DNA of 36,425 nucleotides, from contig CALHTF010000072.1 of assembly GCA_938038815.1 (NCBI GenBank), positions 1-36,425 on the forward strand, read 5' to 3'. Below the pieces are notes generated by a model, which ran no database searches, was not told the origin of the DNA, and worked only from the letters and a program-made list of their open reading frames with translations. Position numbers and translations under genes: made by a program. Shown here in pieces: positions 11,243-18,625 of the stretch. Source of the stretch: an uncultured Acidimicrobiales bacterium (GTDB lineage: Bacteria; Actinomycetota; Acidimicrobiia; Acidimicrobiales; SHLQ01). The first letter of the stretch is position 1. Every line of letters begins with the position of its first letter.

Positions 11243-12337
11243 TTAGGAAACCCGAACCGGCATCAACAGATACAAGAACTCGGGGTTGTCGACCGAGCGC
11301 AGAACCGCCGGCTTGAGTGCGTCGACGGTTTCGAGCGACACCTCGTCGCCAGTGGTCACCTCGAGGCCGTTCAACAGATACTCGGGGTTAAACGCAACCG
11401 TGAGCTCTTCGCCGGTGTACTTGGCGTCGATCGCTTCATGGGCCTGGCCAACATCTTGGGTGACCGCTACCAACTCAAGCCCACTCGACTTCATGATCAT
11501 GCGGATCGGTGTGGCTTCTTGGGCGAGCAAACGCACACGACGTACCGCTTCGAGCAGCTCGGCGCGGTTGACGATGAGGTTGTTGGGCTGGCTTGAGGGG
11601 ATCAGACCACGGTAATTCGGGAAGTCACCTTCGATGAGGCGGGTCGAGACCCGGACCGAACCAATCTCAAACGTGGCGTCGCGCTCGCCAAGCCGCAGGG
11701 TCAACGTGTCGTCGCCATCGAGAACCTTGCTGAGTTCGCTCAACGAACGGCTGGGTACCAACACGCTTTCGTCGCCGGAAAGTACCGACGTACCAGGCAA
11801 ATCACGAACCGAAAGACGATACGAGTCGGTCGCTACTAGGCGAAGTCCGTCCCCTTCAGCGGCCATGAGCACACCGGTGAGGATCGGACGCGAATCATCC
11901 GACGATGCTGCGGGCACTACCTGCTTGAGCGAATCGCGGAAGGCTGCGGCATCGAGCTGCAAGGCAGATTCGGGTGGTTCGGCTACTCGCGGAAACTCAT
12001 CGGCGGGAATAACTCGGAGCGAGAACTCCGAGCGGCCCGCAGTGATTTGAGCTTCGTCGCCATCGATCTTGACTTCGATCTTGCCGGCCGGAACCGCTTT
12101 CACGATGTCGTTTGCCAGCTTGGACGGCAGAACGGTGACGCCGTCTTCTTCTCCACCAACGACGGTGTTGACCGCGATGGTGAGGTCGAGGTCGGTTCCG
12201 GTGGCGAGGAGGTTGTCGCCTTGTAATTCGAGATGGATACCCGCGAGCACCGGTAGGGCGCCGCCGCGAGTGGTTACCGCACGTCCGGCGGTGCTGAGAG
12301 CCTTCTCGAGGTCCTCACGTTCACATCGAAATTTCAT
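11243..12337 (-). CDS. dnaN: DNA polymerase III beta subunit (sliding clamp)
   Basis: DnaN, 364 residues, forms the ring clamp that tethers DNA polymerase III to DNA. I place the start at the ATG of M-K-F-R-C-E-R-E-D (12335-12337), with AAAGAAC upstream. A longer frame reaching 12412 only adds 25 residues of non-conserved sequence from the intergenic region. Three clamp domains of about 120 residues are present, and the C-terminus F-L-Y-L-L-M-P-V-R-V is the usual clamp ending. It follows dnaA on the same strand after 294 bp. Confidence 0.97.
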   Translation of the reverse strand: MKFRCEREDLEKALSTAGRAVTTRGGALPVLAGIHLELQGDNLLATGTDLDLTIAVNTVVGGEEDGVTVLPSKLANDIVKAVPAGKIEVKIDGDEAQITAGRSEFSLRVIPADEFPRVAEPPESALQLDAAAFRDSLKQVVPAASSDDSRPILTGVLMAAEGDGLRLVATDSYRLSVRDLPGTSVLSGDESVLVPSRSLSELSKVLDGDDTLTLRLGERDATFEIGSVRVSTRLIEGDFPNYRGLIPSSQPNNLIVNRAELLEAVRRVRLLAQEATPIRMIMKSSGLELVAVTQDVGQAHEAIDAKYTGEELTVAFNPEYLLNGLEVTTGDEVSLETVDALKPAVLRSVDNPEFLYLLMPVRVS

Positions 12338-12631
12338 CGAACTAGTTCTTTCACAGGGATCGTATATACATCGGGTTACTAGTAAGCAGTAGGGCTTGTG
12401 GATTGGGGACAAACCCCTTTACCGCCTGCTCAGAGCGGGTTTTGTTATTCGCGCCAAATCCCCAAGCGTCCACAGTCTGGCCGGTCGGTACGACATTGCG
12501 GCGCGTTAACCCACAGATTTCGCGAGTTACTCGCGTGCTTTCCCCACAGGGTGTGGGGGAAAGTGTGGAAAACCTTGCAGTCCGCGCGCCACCAACGGTT
12601 CGAGCCGTGTGGTGTTCAGCAAGGGCAAGCA
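12338..12631. other. dnaN-dnaA intergenic region, oriC candidate
   Basis: In many actinobacteria oriC lies between dnaA and dnaN. This 294-bp gap holds DnaA-box-like 9-mers (reference TTATCCACA/TTGTCCACA): TGTGGATTG at 12397-12405 and TGTGGAAAA at 12564-12572, each near-consensus on the minus strand. Weaker ones are GCGTCCACA (12466), TAACCCACA (12507) and TTCCCCACA (12540). A hairpin, CGCGAG-TTA-CTCGCG, lies at 12521-12535. A second inverted repeat, TTTCCCCACA/TGTGGGGGAAA, lies at about 12539-12562. The most AT-rich part is 12335-12390, which could serve as unwinding element and also holds the likely dnaN promoter (TACGAT on the minus strand at 12359-12364). None of the boxes here is a perfect consensus. 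Confidence 0.55.
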
Positions 12632-14110
12632 TCAGTCGCTGCTCTTGATCTTTTGGGTGAGCTCGGTGACCTGATCGAAGATCTGACGACGCTCGGCCAT
12701 CAAGTTGCCGATCTTGTCGACGGCGTAGATGACGGTGGTGTGATCGCGGCCGCCAAATTCGCGGGCGATCGCCGGATAACTGAGATCGGTCATCTCTCGC
12801 ATGACATACATGGCGACCTGGCGTGCGGTGACCAGCGGTCGGCGACGGCTGCCACCGGTGATCTCGTCAATACTCAGCGAGAACAGCTCCGAGGTCATTT
12901 CCAAAATGAGTTCGGGGGTAATTTCGCGTGGCTGACGATCGGACAAGATGTCGGCCAATACCCGCTCGGCCAGCCCAACGGTGAGATCCTCGCCGGTGAG
13001 GTTCGCATAGGCAGTAACCCGAATCAGGGCGCCTTCGAGCTCCCGGATGTTGTCGGTGATGTTGCTGGCGATGAACTGCAAGACATCGTCGTTGAGTTCG
13101 CGGTGCTCGGCGGTGAGGCCCTTCTGGCGCAAGATGGCCAGGCGGGTTTCGAGATCGGGCGGCTGAATGTCGGTAATAAGGCCCATCTTGAACCGGCTAC
13201 GAAGCCGATCTTCCAGGGTGGGGATCGAGTCCGGTGGCCGATCCGACGAGACAACGATCTGGCGTTGTCCCTGGTGAAGGGTGTTAAACGTGTGGAAGAA
13301 CTCCTCTTGGAAGCCTTCTTTTCCTTCGATGAACTGAATGTCGTCGACCAACAACAGGTCGACCTCGCGATACCGCCGTTTAAAGTCGGGCAACGTGTTG
13401 AGCCGGATCGCTTCAACGAAGTCGTTCAGGAACTCTTCCGATGACACATAACGCACGCTGTAGTGCTTGTAGTGGTCGGCGACGTAATTCGCGATGGCCC
13501 GCAAAAGGTGGGTTTTGCCCAGACCCGCGTCGCCGTAAATAAACAGCGGGTTGTACGCCAGGGCAGGGCGTTCGGCAACCGCCAACGCGGCGGCGTGAGC
13601 AAAGCGGTTGCTCTGGCCAATAACGAAATCGTCGAAGGTAAAGGGTTGGTTTCCGGGTTCGACCGCCGACGGAACCGCTGGTGACTCGACCGGGTTGTAC
13701 GACACGGTGGGCGGCACCGATGTGAGATCGATCTCGGCCAACGCATTTGGGTCGTAGGTAACCGGGTCGGTGGCGGAATCGGCGTGGCCCGGCGGTACTG
13801 GTGCCGTTGCGGTCGCAGGTGCAGGGTAGAGGTCGGCGTCGTCGGGGGCTGCTGAAGCGTGGATTTCGAACTTGACGCTTACGTGGTCGGCTTGTGAATC
13901 GGCCAATGCCGAGTCGAACAGGCTCAGATACCGGCCTTCGAGGCGTTCGCGATGCCAAGGACTAGGTACGCCCAAGCGAAGCACATCGTCACGAAGGTCA
14001 AGGACGACGAGTTCGTTAAAGATGGTCGACCACACGGTGTCGCTGACCTGGGTGCGCAATTGGCGAGCGCATGAGGTCCAAAGTGTGGTGGCGTCAGAAT
14101 CTTGGGGCAT
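12632..14110 (-). CDS. dnaA: Chromosomal replication initiator DnaA
   Basis: DnaA, 492 residues, binds DnaA boxes and opens oriC. Domain I (residues 1-85) is followed by a Pro/Ala/Asp-rich domain II (about 86-150). The AAA+ domain starts near F-T-F-D-D-F-V-I-G (157 onward), with Walker A G-D-A-G-L-G-K-T (193-200) and Walker [10 protein letters not shown] (252-260). Domain IV carries the DNA-binding signature [11 protein letters not shown]. The ATG at 14110 is preceded by GGAG inside a DnaA-box-like repeat, so the leader may be autoregulated. It is divergent from rpmH, as in most bacteria. Confidence 0.98.
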   Translation of the reverse strand: MPQDSDATTLWTSCARQLRTQVSDTVWSTIFNELVVLDLRDDVLRLGVPSPWHRERLEGRYLSLFDSALADSQADHVSVKFEIHASAAPDDADLYPAPATATAPVPPGHADSATDPVTYDPNALAEIDLTSVPPTVSYNPVESPAVPSAVEPGNQPFTFDDFVIGQSNRFAHAAALAVAERPALAYNPLFIYGDAGLGKTHLLRAIANYVADHYKHYSVRYVSSEEFLNDFVEAIRLNTLPDFKRRYREVDLLLVDDIQFIEGKEGFQEEFFHTFNTLHQGQRQIVVSSDRPPDSIPTLEDRLRSRFKMGLITDIQPPDLETRLAILRQKGLTAEHRELNDDVLQFIASNITDNIRELEGALIRVTAYANLTGEDLTVGLAERVLADILSDRQPREITPELILEMTSELFSLSIDEITGGSRRRPLVTARQVAMYVMREMTDLSYPAIAREFGGRDHTTVIYAVDKIGNLMAERRQIFDQVTELTQKIKSSD

Positions 14111-14667
14111 GTGAAAATGGGGTTCTCCACACGTCAGTACACAGTGTGTGGAGAAACCACTGCTTCGTGCGGTGCGATTGAATAATGAGCGGAAGCCGAA
14201 TCATCCGGGTGGGGCGATAGCAGGGGGTGGACCCGAACTGGTGGATGGTCGGCCCGAGGACCGTAGCACCGCCGAAACTAGGCTGCACACAGGAAGTCGA
14301 TTGGGGGTCGTTTTTGCAGCTAAATGGGTATTTTTTCGCGCGGTGACAACCGCGCGAAGTTTGTTGTTGGAATCGGTTGTCCACAGCCAAGTTGGCGAGC
14401 TGAAGTCAACGAGGGTCTGATCCTAGGGCCAAATGTTGCCCGAAAGACGCAGAACTTTGCGGCCTGCTGTTGCCTCGCGGTTCGCTGGCTCGTAGCGTGT
14501 CAAGGTCCGGTTCGATGATTCGTTTTGTGGATTCGTTCGAACTCGACGCCCAATGCCTCGCCCGGCGACGATCAACGCGACCATGTTCGCACCCCGATGT
14601 TCACGTCGCCTCCCCCCAGCAGCCGCTGGACTCCCTGAGGCACATCTGAGGATTTGAAGGAAACACC
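14111..14667. other. dnaA-rpmH divergent region, second oriC candidate
   Basis: This 557-bp gap is the divergence point of the two gene arms. It holds TTGTCCACA at 14377-14385 (a full actinobacterial-type DnaA box), a pair of TTCTCCACA boxes at 14123-14155 and TGTGGATTC at 14526-14534. A perfect 9-bp inverted repeat, TTCGCGCGG-TGACAA-CCGCGCGAA, lies at 14335-14358 next to an AT-rich stretch (14309-14339). It must also carry the dnaA and rpmH promoters. I see no protein-like frame in it. Confidence 0.55.
14123..14155. promoter_or_regulatory. Inverted pair of DnaA-box-like sites in the dnaA leader
   Basis: TTCTCCACAC (14123-14132) and GTGTGGAGAA (14146-14155) are perfect inverted arms separated by 13 nt. 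Each contains a DnaA-box variant, TTCTCCACA. They lie 13-45 nt upstream of the dnaA start codon, and one arm supplies the GGAG ribosome-binding sequence. This placement suggests autorepression by DnaA or a translation-controlling hairpin. Confidence 0.55.
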
Positions 14668-14802
14668 ATGAAGCGCACGTACCAACCAAACGTTCGTAAA
14701 CGAGCAAAGAAGCACGGCTTCCGTAGCCGTATGTCGACTCGCGGCGGCAAAGCGGTTATTCGCTCGCGTCGCCGTCGGGGTCGCAAAAGCCTTTCGGCTT
14801 GA
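14668..14802 (+). CDS. rpmH: 50S ribosomal protein L34
   Basis: This 44-residue, highly basic protein begins M-K-R-T-Y-Q-P-N and contains [12 protein letters not shown], the invariant L34 signature. It is a structural component of the large ribosomal subunit. The gene has a good GAAGGAAA ribosome binding site 5 nt before the ATG. It overlaps rnpA by 4 nt: the TTGA at 14799-14802 holds both the rnpA TTG start and the rpmH TGA stop. Confidence 0.98.
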   Translation: MKRTYQPNVRKRAKKHGFRSRMSTRGGKAVIRSRRRRGRKSLSA

Positions 14803-15146
14803 TCGCTCCGGTCTCTGACCAGCGGTCCTTCGAAGCTCTTTCCACTGATGGCCAGGCCATTCGGTCAGGACCAATCGGCGCCCGGTATGTACCCGACGGC
14901 GCCGATCCACCGCGTGTGGCTTTCGGTATTGGCCGTCGGTACGGCAATGCGGTGCGTCGAAATCGCGCCCGTCGACGGATGCGAGCCTGTTGGGTCGAGG
15001 TGGCGTCGATGAACCCAAACCTTACAGGAACCTTTCTCGTTTTTGCCCGACGAGATTTGGCGTCGGTGACCTTTGAAAGTCTCCTCAGCGCGACCACCTC
15101 GCTCGCCGATCAGGCCATCGAGATAAGCCAAGGAACGCCCACGTGA
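14799..15146 (+). CDS. rnpA: Ribonuclease P protein component
   Basis: RnpA, 115 residues, is the protein cofactor of RNase P, which matures tRNA 5' ends. It has the family's F-E-A-L near the N-terminus and the conserved [17 protein letters not shown] segment (RNR motif) around residues 46-62. The TTG start shared with the rpmH stop gives a protein of normal length. No better start exists before the conserved region. Its stop overlaps the yidD GTG start by 4 nt. Confidence 0.93.
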   Translation: MIAPVSDQRSFEALSTDGQAIRSGPIGARYVPDGADPPRVAFGIGRRYGNAVRRNRARRRMRACWVEVASMNPNLTGTFLVFARRDLASVTFESLLSATTSLADQAIEISQGTPT

Positions 15147-15490
15147 GCTCGTCATCCACATCGATTCGCCAGAATCCGTCCGGACCGGTCGGAAAAGCGA
15201 TTCATTGGTGTATCCGGTTCTACCAAAAGGCCATGGATGGCCGGCCGTCGCCGTGTCGGTTTGTGCCGAGTTGCTCATCGTACGCGCTCGAGGCAGTCGA
15301 AGTACACGGTGCGATCAAAGGTTCAGCCCTCGGCGTGCGACGGATCTGTCGCTGCCACCCGTGGGGGTCGAGTGGACTCGACCCCGTTCCCCGACCGAAA
15401 TCAGAAGCAAACGCCGCCCCGGGCGTAGCCGAATCCGCCACTAGTGCGTCGGCCTCTAGTGGGGAGGAAGTCCGAACATGTTCGACCTGA
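15143..15490 (+). CDS. yidD: YidD, membrane protein insertion efficiency factor
   Basis: This 115-residue protein carries the compact YidD domain: I-R-F-Y-Q-K-A, then C-R-F-V-P-S-C-S-S-Y-A-L-E-A, then R-R-I-C-R-C-H-P-W-G. The conserved cysteines are present. YidD is a small amphipathic protein that assists YidC-dependent insertion. Residues after about 85 are a variable tail. It starts with GTG overlapping rnpA by 4 nt, and its last 13 nt overlap yidC, so the rpmH-rnpA-yidD-yidC genes are probably translationally coupled. Confidence 0.93.
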   Translation: MSSSSTSIRQNPSGPVGKAIHWCIRFYQKAMDGRPSPCRFVPSCSSYALEAVEVHGAIKGSALGVRRICRCHPWGSSGLDPVPRPKSEANAAPGVAESATSASASSGEEVRTCST

Positions 15491-16698
15491 TCAGCACGAT
15501 TCTTGCGTGGCTTTACTCGATTGTTCCGTCGTTCGGTGGCGCAATCATGTTACTCACCCTTTTGGTGATGCTCATCACGACACCGCTCACCCTCAGCGGT
15601 ACCAAGTCGATGATCAAGATGCAGCGCTTACAGCCTGAACTGAAGCGCATCCAGGACAAATTCAAGGACGATCGCGAAGAGATGAACGCCAAGGTGATGG
15701 CGTTCTATCAGGCCAATGGAATCAACCCGGTTGGCGGTTGTTTGCCGCTGTTTATCCAGATGCCGGTGTTCTTTGTTCTTTACCGGATCATTCAAGGCTT
15801 GACCCGCCGGGTAAGCGACCTCGGCGCCAGCAGCGGTTTGGGAGCGGGCCTCGCTAACGGTGGTGCGGCCGACGCAACCAGCCTGGAAGCGCTTCGCGAC
15901 GAAGGCATTGGTCGTAACTTCAACCCGGAGTATCTCGACAAGGGCTCGAGGCTTTACGAAGACCTCATCGTTCGCGACGACATGCCGTTTCTCGGCCTCT
16001 TTGACCTGGCCAACACCGCGAGTTCAGTCATTACCTCAAACTTCGGCAAAGGCATTCCCTATCTGGCCCTGATCCTGCTGGTCGGTGCGCTTGGCTTTGT
16101 CCAGCAACGACAGATTCAGGGCCGCCAAAAAGACGGGGTCATCAACCCTCAGCAGCAGATGATCATGAAGTTCATGCCGTTCTTCTTGCCGGTCATCTCG
16201 TTCAGCCTTCAGGCAGCCCTTGTCCTGTACTTCTTGGTCTCGAACCTGTACAGAATCTTACAGCAAGGCTACATCACGCGGACCCTCTATGGCGACAATG
16301 ACGACGGGGAAATCGACGTCGTGTACCCCGAAGGCACCGAACCGGGCGCCAAGAAGAAAAAGAAGAAGGCCAAGACCGACGGTGGCGATACCAAAACCGC
16401 CACCAAGAAGGCGACGGCCACAGAAGAACTCCGAGGCTCCGAACCCGCAGCCTCGGGAAAGTCTGGTCGCATTAGCGGCCCGAGTACGGCGGCTGAGCCC
16501 GCAAGCGCAGCCGACGGCAATGGGTTAGGCGGCCTCTTTGGCCGCAAGAAACAAGACAACACAAAGAACGGCGCCGGTTCGTCGGCGTCGAAAAAGTCCA
16601 AATCGTCCGATACATCGGGCGCCGAAAAACGTGGCGGGAGTGGACGCACCACCCCCAAGGGCACCGTCGCTCCCCGACCGCGCAAGAAAAAGAGGTAA
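15478..16698 (+). CDS. yidC: YidC/Oxa1 membrane protein insertase
   Basis: YidC, 406 residues, inserts proteins into the cytoplasmic membrane alone or with SecYEG. It is the short Gram-positive form without the large periplasmic domain. Hydrophobic segments lie at about 18-40, 85-105, 195-212 and 226-252. The M-I-K-M-Q-R-L-Q-P-E-L cytosolic hairpin and the N-P-V-G-G-C-L-P-L-F-I-Q-M-P motif are present. The C-terminal ~120 residues form a Lys/Ala/Gly-rich, disordered tail with K-K-K-K-K-K-A-K, of a type that can contact the ribosome. The start has GGAGGAAG 8 nt before the ATG. Confidence 0.97.
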   Translation: MFDLISTILAWLYSIVPSFGGAIMLLTLLVMLITTPLTLSGTKSMIKMQRLQPELKRIQDKFKDDREEMNAKVMAFYQANGINPVGGCLPLFIQMPVFFVLYRIIQGLTRRVSDLGASSGLGAGLANGGAADATSLEALRDEGIGRNFNPEYLDKGSRLYEDLIVRDDMPFLGLFDLANTASSVITSNFGKGIPYLALILLVGALGFVQQRQIQGRQKDGVINPQQQMIMKFMPFFLPVISFSLQAALVLYFLVSNLYRILQQGYITRTLYGDNDDGEIDVVYPEGTEPGAKKKKKKAKTDGGDTKTATKKATATEELRGSEPAASGKSGRISGPSTAAEPASAADGNGLGGLFGRKKQDNTKNGAGSSASKKSKSSDTSGAEKRGGSGRTTPKGTVAPRPRKKKR

Positions 16699-16701
16699 CC
16701 A

Positions 16702-17781
16702 ATGGAGTGGGTTGAAACCACAGCACCAAGCGTTGAAGAAGCAAAAGATGCGGCTCTCGATCGTTTGGGTGTCGATGCACAAGAAGCAGAGTTCGAGGTT
16801 GTCGAAGAAGCCCAAAAGGGCTGGTTCGGCCGGGTGAAATCCGAGGCTCGTGTGCGGGCCCGCATTAAGCCAACCGCTCCCCGCCCCAAGCAGGAACGCC
16901 GCGATCGCAACCGCAAGGGCAACAACAAGAACCGCTCGAACAACAAGGGCGGCAATCGCTCGGGCGGCGACAACCGCGGTGGCCAGAAGCAAAAGAACTC
17001 CGGCCAACGTAACCGTGGTGGCAGCCAAGAGCAGAGCGGCGGCGGTCGCAAAGCAGCCGCTGCTGGCGGTGCGGCGGCCGTGGCTGGTGGGGCCGCAGCG
17101 GCAGTAGCTGGGGCCAGCTCCAACGATGGTGGCTCCAACAACCCTCAACACCAACCTCAGGGTCAACAAGAGCAACAACCACAACAGGCTGTGGCTGTCG
17201 GCGGCGATGCAAACGGCGGCGATCAAGCCAATCAAGGCAACCAAAACAAGAATCAGCGCAACCGCGGTGGCTCGGCGAACAAGGGGAACAAGAAGATGCA
17301 CAACGAAAGTGATATGAGCGTCGCCGACCAAGCCGACGTGGCCAAGACCTTCATGGAAGGGCTCGTCAAAGAGATGGGCCTGACTGGAAGTGTCGCCATC
17401 GAGAACGTGCTCGAGGACGAAGCAACGGTCCAGGTAACCGGTGAAGGGGTTGGCCTGCTGGTTGGACCTGGTGGCCGTACCCTGCAGTCGTTGCAGGAGC
17501 TGTCGCGTACGGTAATCCAGCGCCATGCTGGCGGATCGCCCAACGGTCGAATCCGCATCGACGTAGGCGGCTACCGGGCAAAGCGCAAGGAAGCATTGAT
17601 TGCCTTTGTCGGCAAGGTTGCTGCCGATGTTGTGGAGTCGGGTAAGGCTCACGCCCTTGAGCCAATGGGATCCCAGGATCGCAAGATCGCCCACGACGCA
17701 GCGACCGATATCGCGGGTGTGTCCACGACGTCGGAGGGTGAAGAACCACGCCGTCGCGTCGTGATCGTTCCTGCCGACTAA
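16702..17781 (+). CDS. jag: Jag/KhpB-family RNA-binding protein
   Basis: This 359-residue protein has a Jag-N domain (1-55, W-V-E-T-T-A-P-S-V-E-E-A and G-W-F-G-R). A very long low-complexity linker rich in Asn, Gln, Gly, Arg and Lys (about 58-195) follows. After it come a KH domain with G-P-G-G-R-T in the nucleic-acid-binding loop and a C-terminal R3H domain with the R-K-I-A-H signature. Jag (KhpB/EloR) binds RNA and in Firmicutes controls cell elongation, often downstream of Ser/Thr kinases. It starts 4 nt after yidC, its usual partner. The linker is much longer than in most homologues and has a prion-like composition. Confidence 0.93.
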   Translation: MEWVETTAPSVEEAKDAALDRLGVDAQEAEFEVVEEAQKGWFGRVKSEARVRARIKPTAPRPKQERRDRNRKGNNKNRSNNKGGNRSGGDNRGGQKQKNSGQRNRGGSQEQSGGGRKAAAAGGAAAVAGGAAAAVAGASSNDGGSNNPQHQPQGQQEQQPQQAVAVGGDANGGDQANQGNQNKNQRNRGGSANKGNKKMHNESDMSVADQADVAKTFMEGLVKEMGLTGSVAIENVLEDEATVQVTGEGVGLLVGPGGRTLQSLQELSRTVIQRHAGGSPNGRIRIDVGGYRAKRKEALIAFVGKVAADVVESGKAHALEPMGSQDRKIAHDAATDIAGVSTTSEGEEPRRRVVIVPAD

Positions 17782-17800
17782 GCAGAACAACTCCAGTACA

Positions 17801-17829
17801 ACCGGCCCGGGTGACTTCACCTCGCCGGT
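17801..17829 (+). terminator. Stem-loop between jag and rsmG
   Basis: ACCGGC (17801-17806) and GCCGGT (17824-17829) pair around an inner GGTGA-CT-TCACC stem. The structure lies 20 nt after jag and 20 nt before rsmG. It may be a partial terminator or an RNA-processing site inside the operon. Confidence 0.45.
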
Positions 17830-17848
17830 CGAGAACTACAATCCGGGG

Positions 17849-18463
17849 GTGAACTCCTGGATGCAGATCGGTCAAGACGTCGGGCTTATCGGCCCGGCGT
17901 CTTTGCTTTTTCACCACGCCCACGCCCAAGGGTTTGCCGCCAACGAGGCAGTTGCCCAAAGGCTTGAAGCTGGCTGTCGTTGCGCCGACCTAGGAAGCGG
18001 TGGTGGTCTTCCCGGCCTGGTGCTCGCGGAAGACTTTCCCGACACTGCGTGGACGCTGCTCGACGCCCGGCTCCGCAGTGTCGACCACTTACGTGACGCG
18101 GTGTCGGCGATGATGTTCGATGATCGGGTAGCGATCGGCCATGGCCGGGGCGAGGAACTGGCCCGCGACGTCGAGCTGCGAGAACAGTTCGACGTAGTCA
18201 CTGCTCGTGGATTTTCCGGCCCGTCGATCACCGCCGAGATCGGCTCTGGGTTTCTGGCGGTCGGTGGACTCCTCGTGGTGAGCGAACCTCCCGATGGGGG
18301 GGCCGACCGCTGGGATGAGCAGGGACTGGCGAAGGTGCAACTGCGTATGGGGCAGGAGTGGGAAACCACCGACGGCCACTACCGCAGCTTCGACAAGATT
18401 GCGGCCCTCGACCACGAGTACCCGAGGCGCAACGGGGTCCCAAAGAAGCGCCCGCTCTGGTAG
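17849..18463 (+). CDS. rsmG: 16S rRNA (guanine527-N7)-methyltransferase
   Basis: RsmG (GidB), 204 residues, methylates G527 of 16S rRNA using SAM; loss gives low-level streptomycin resistance in other bacteria. The SAM-binding motif A-D-L-G-S-G-G-G-L-P-G-L-V-L-A and the later V-T-A-R-G-F segment are typical. The GTG at 17849 follows a weak CCGGGG sequence. The N-terminal helical region seen in many RsmG proteins is short, so a non-standard earlier start cannot be excluded. It precedes parA, as in most actinobacteria. Confidence 0.92.
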   Translation: MNSWMQIGQDVGLIGPASLLFHHAHAQGFAANEAVAQRLEAGCRCADLGSGGGLPGLVLAEDFPDTAWTLLDARLRSVDHLRDAVSAMMFDDRVAIGHGRGEELARDVELREQFDVVTARGFSGPSITAEIGSGFLAVGGLLVVSEPPDGGADRWDEQGLAKVQLRMGQEWETTDGHYRSFDKIAALDHEYPRRNGVPKKRPLW

Positions 18464-18468
18464 CTACC

Positions 18469-18484
18469 CGTTTCACGTGAAACG
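18469..18484. promoter_or_regulatory. parS site 1
   Basis: CGTTTCACGTGAAACG is a perfect 16-bp palindrome and matches the parS consensus TGTTTCACGTGAAACA at 14 central positions. It lies in the rsmG-parA gap, where ParB would load and spread. Confidence 0.93.
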
Positions 18485-18513
18485 AGTAGAACGTTTCGAG
18501 GGTAGACATTTGT

Positions 18514-18529
18514 TGTTCCACGTGGAACC
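18514..18529. promoter_or_regulatory. parS site 2 (variant)
   Basis: TGTTCCACGTGGAACC has a perfect 14-bp palindromic core, GTTCCACGTGGAAC. It differs from consensus by a symmetric T/A to C/G pair; the half-site GTTCCACG also occurs in B. subtilis parS. It lies 45 bp from site 1 and about 100 bp before parA. Confidence 0.82.
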
Positions 18530-18625
18530 GAGATCTGTACGTTGTGGCGACCCGCTTGGATGAATCGCCTACCAGCGTGTATTTGTGGAGATTCCCAGTA
18601 GAGTATGCTGCTGTAGCTAACTCCC

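Noticed and set aside
12338..12412. Extended dnaN start at 12412
   Set aside because: The added 25 residues are not clamp-like, and the ATG at 12337 has a ribosome binding sequence and the conserved MKFRCE start.
14335..14358. Rho-independent terminator between dnaA and rpmH
   Set aside because: The 9-bp inverted repeat has a T-run on its upstream side in the plus direction and an A-run downstream on the minus strand, the wrong way round for termination of either transcript; origin structure is more likely.
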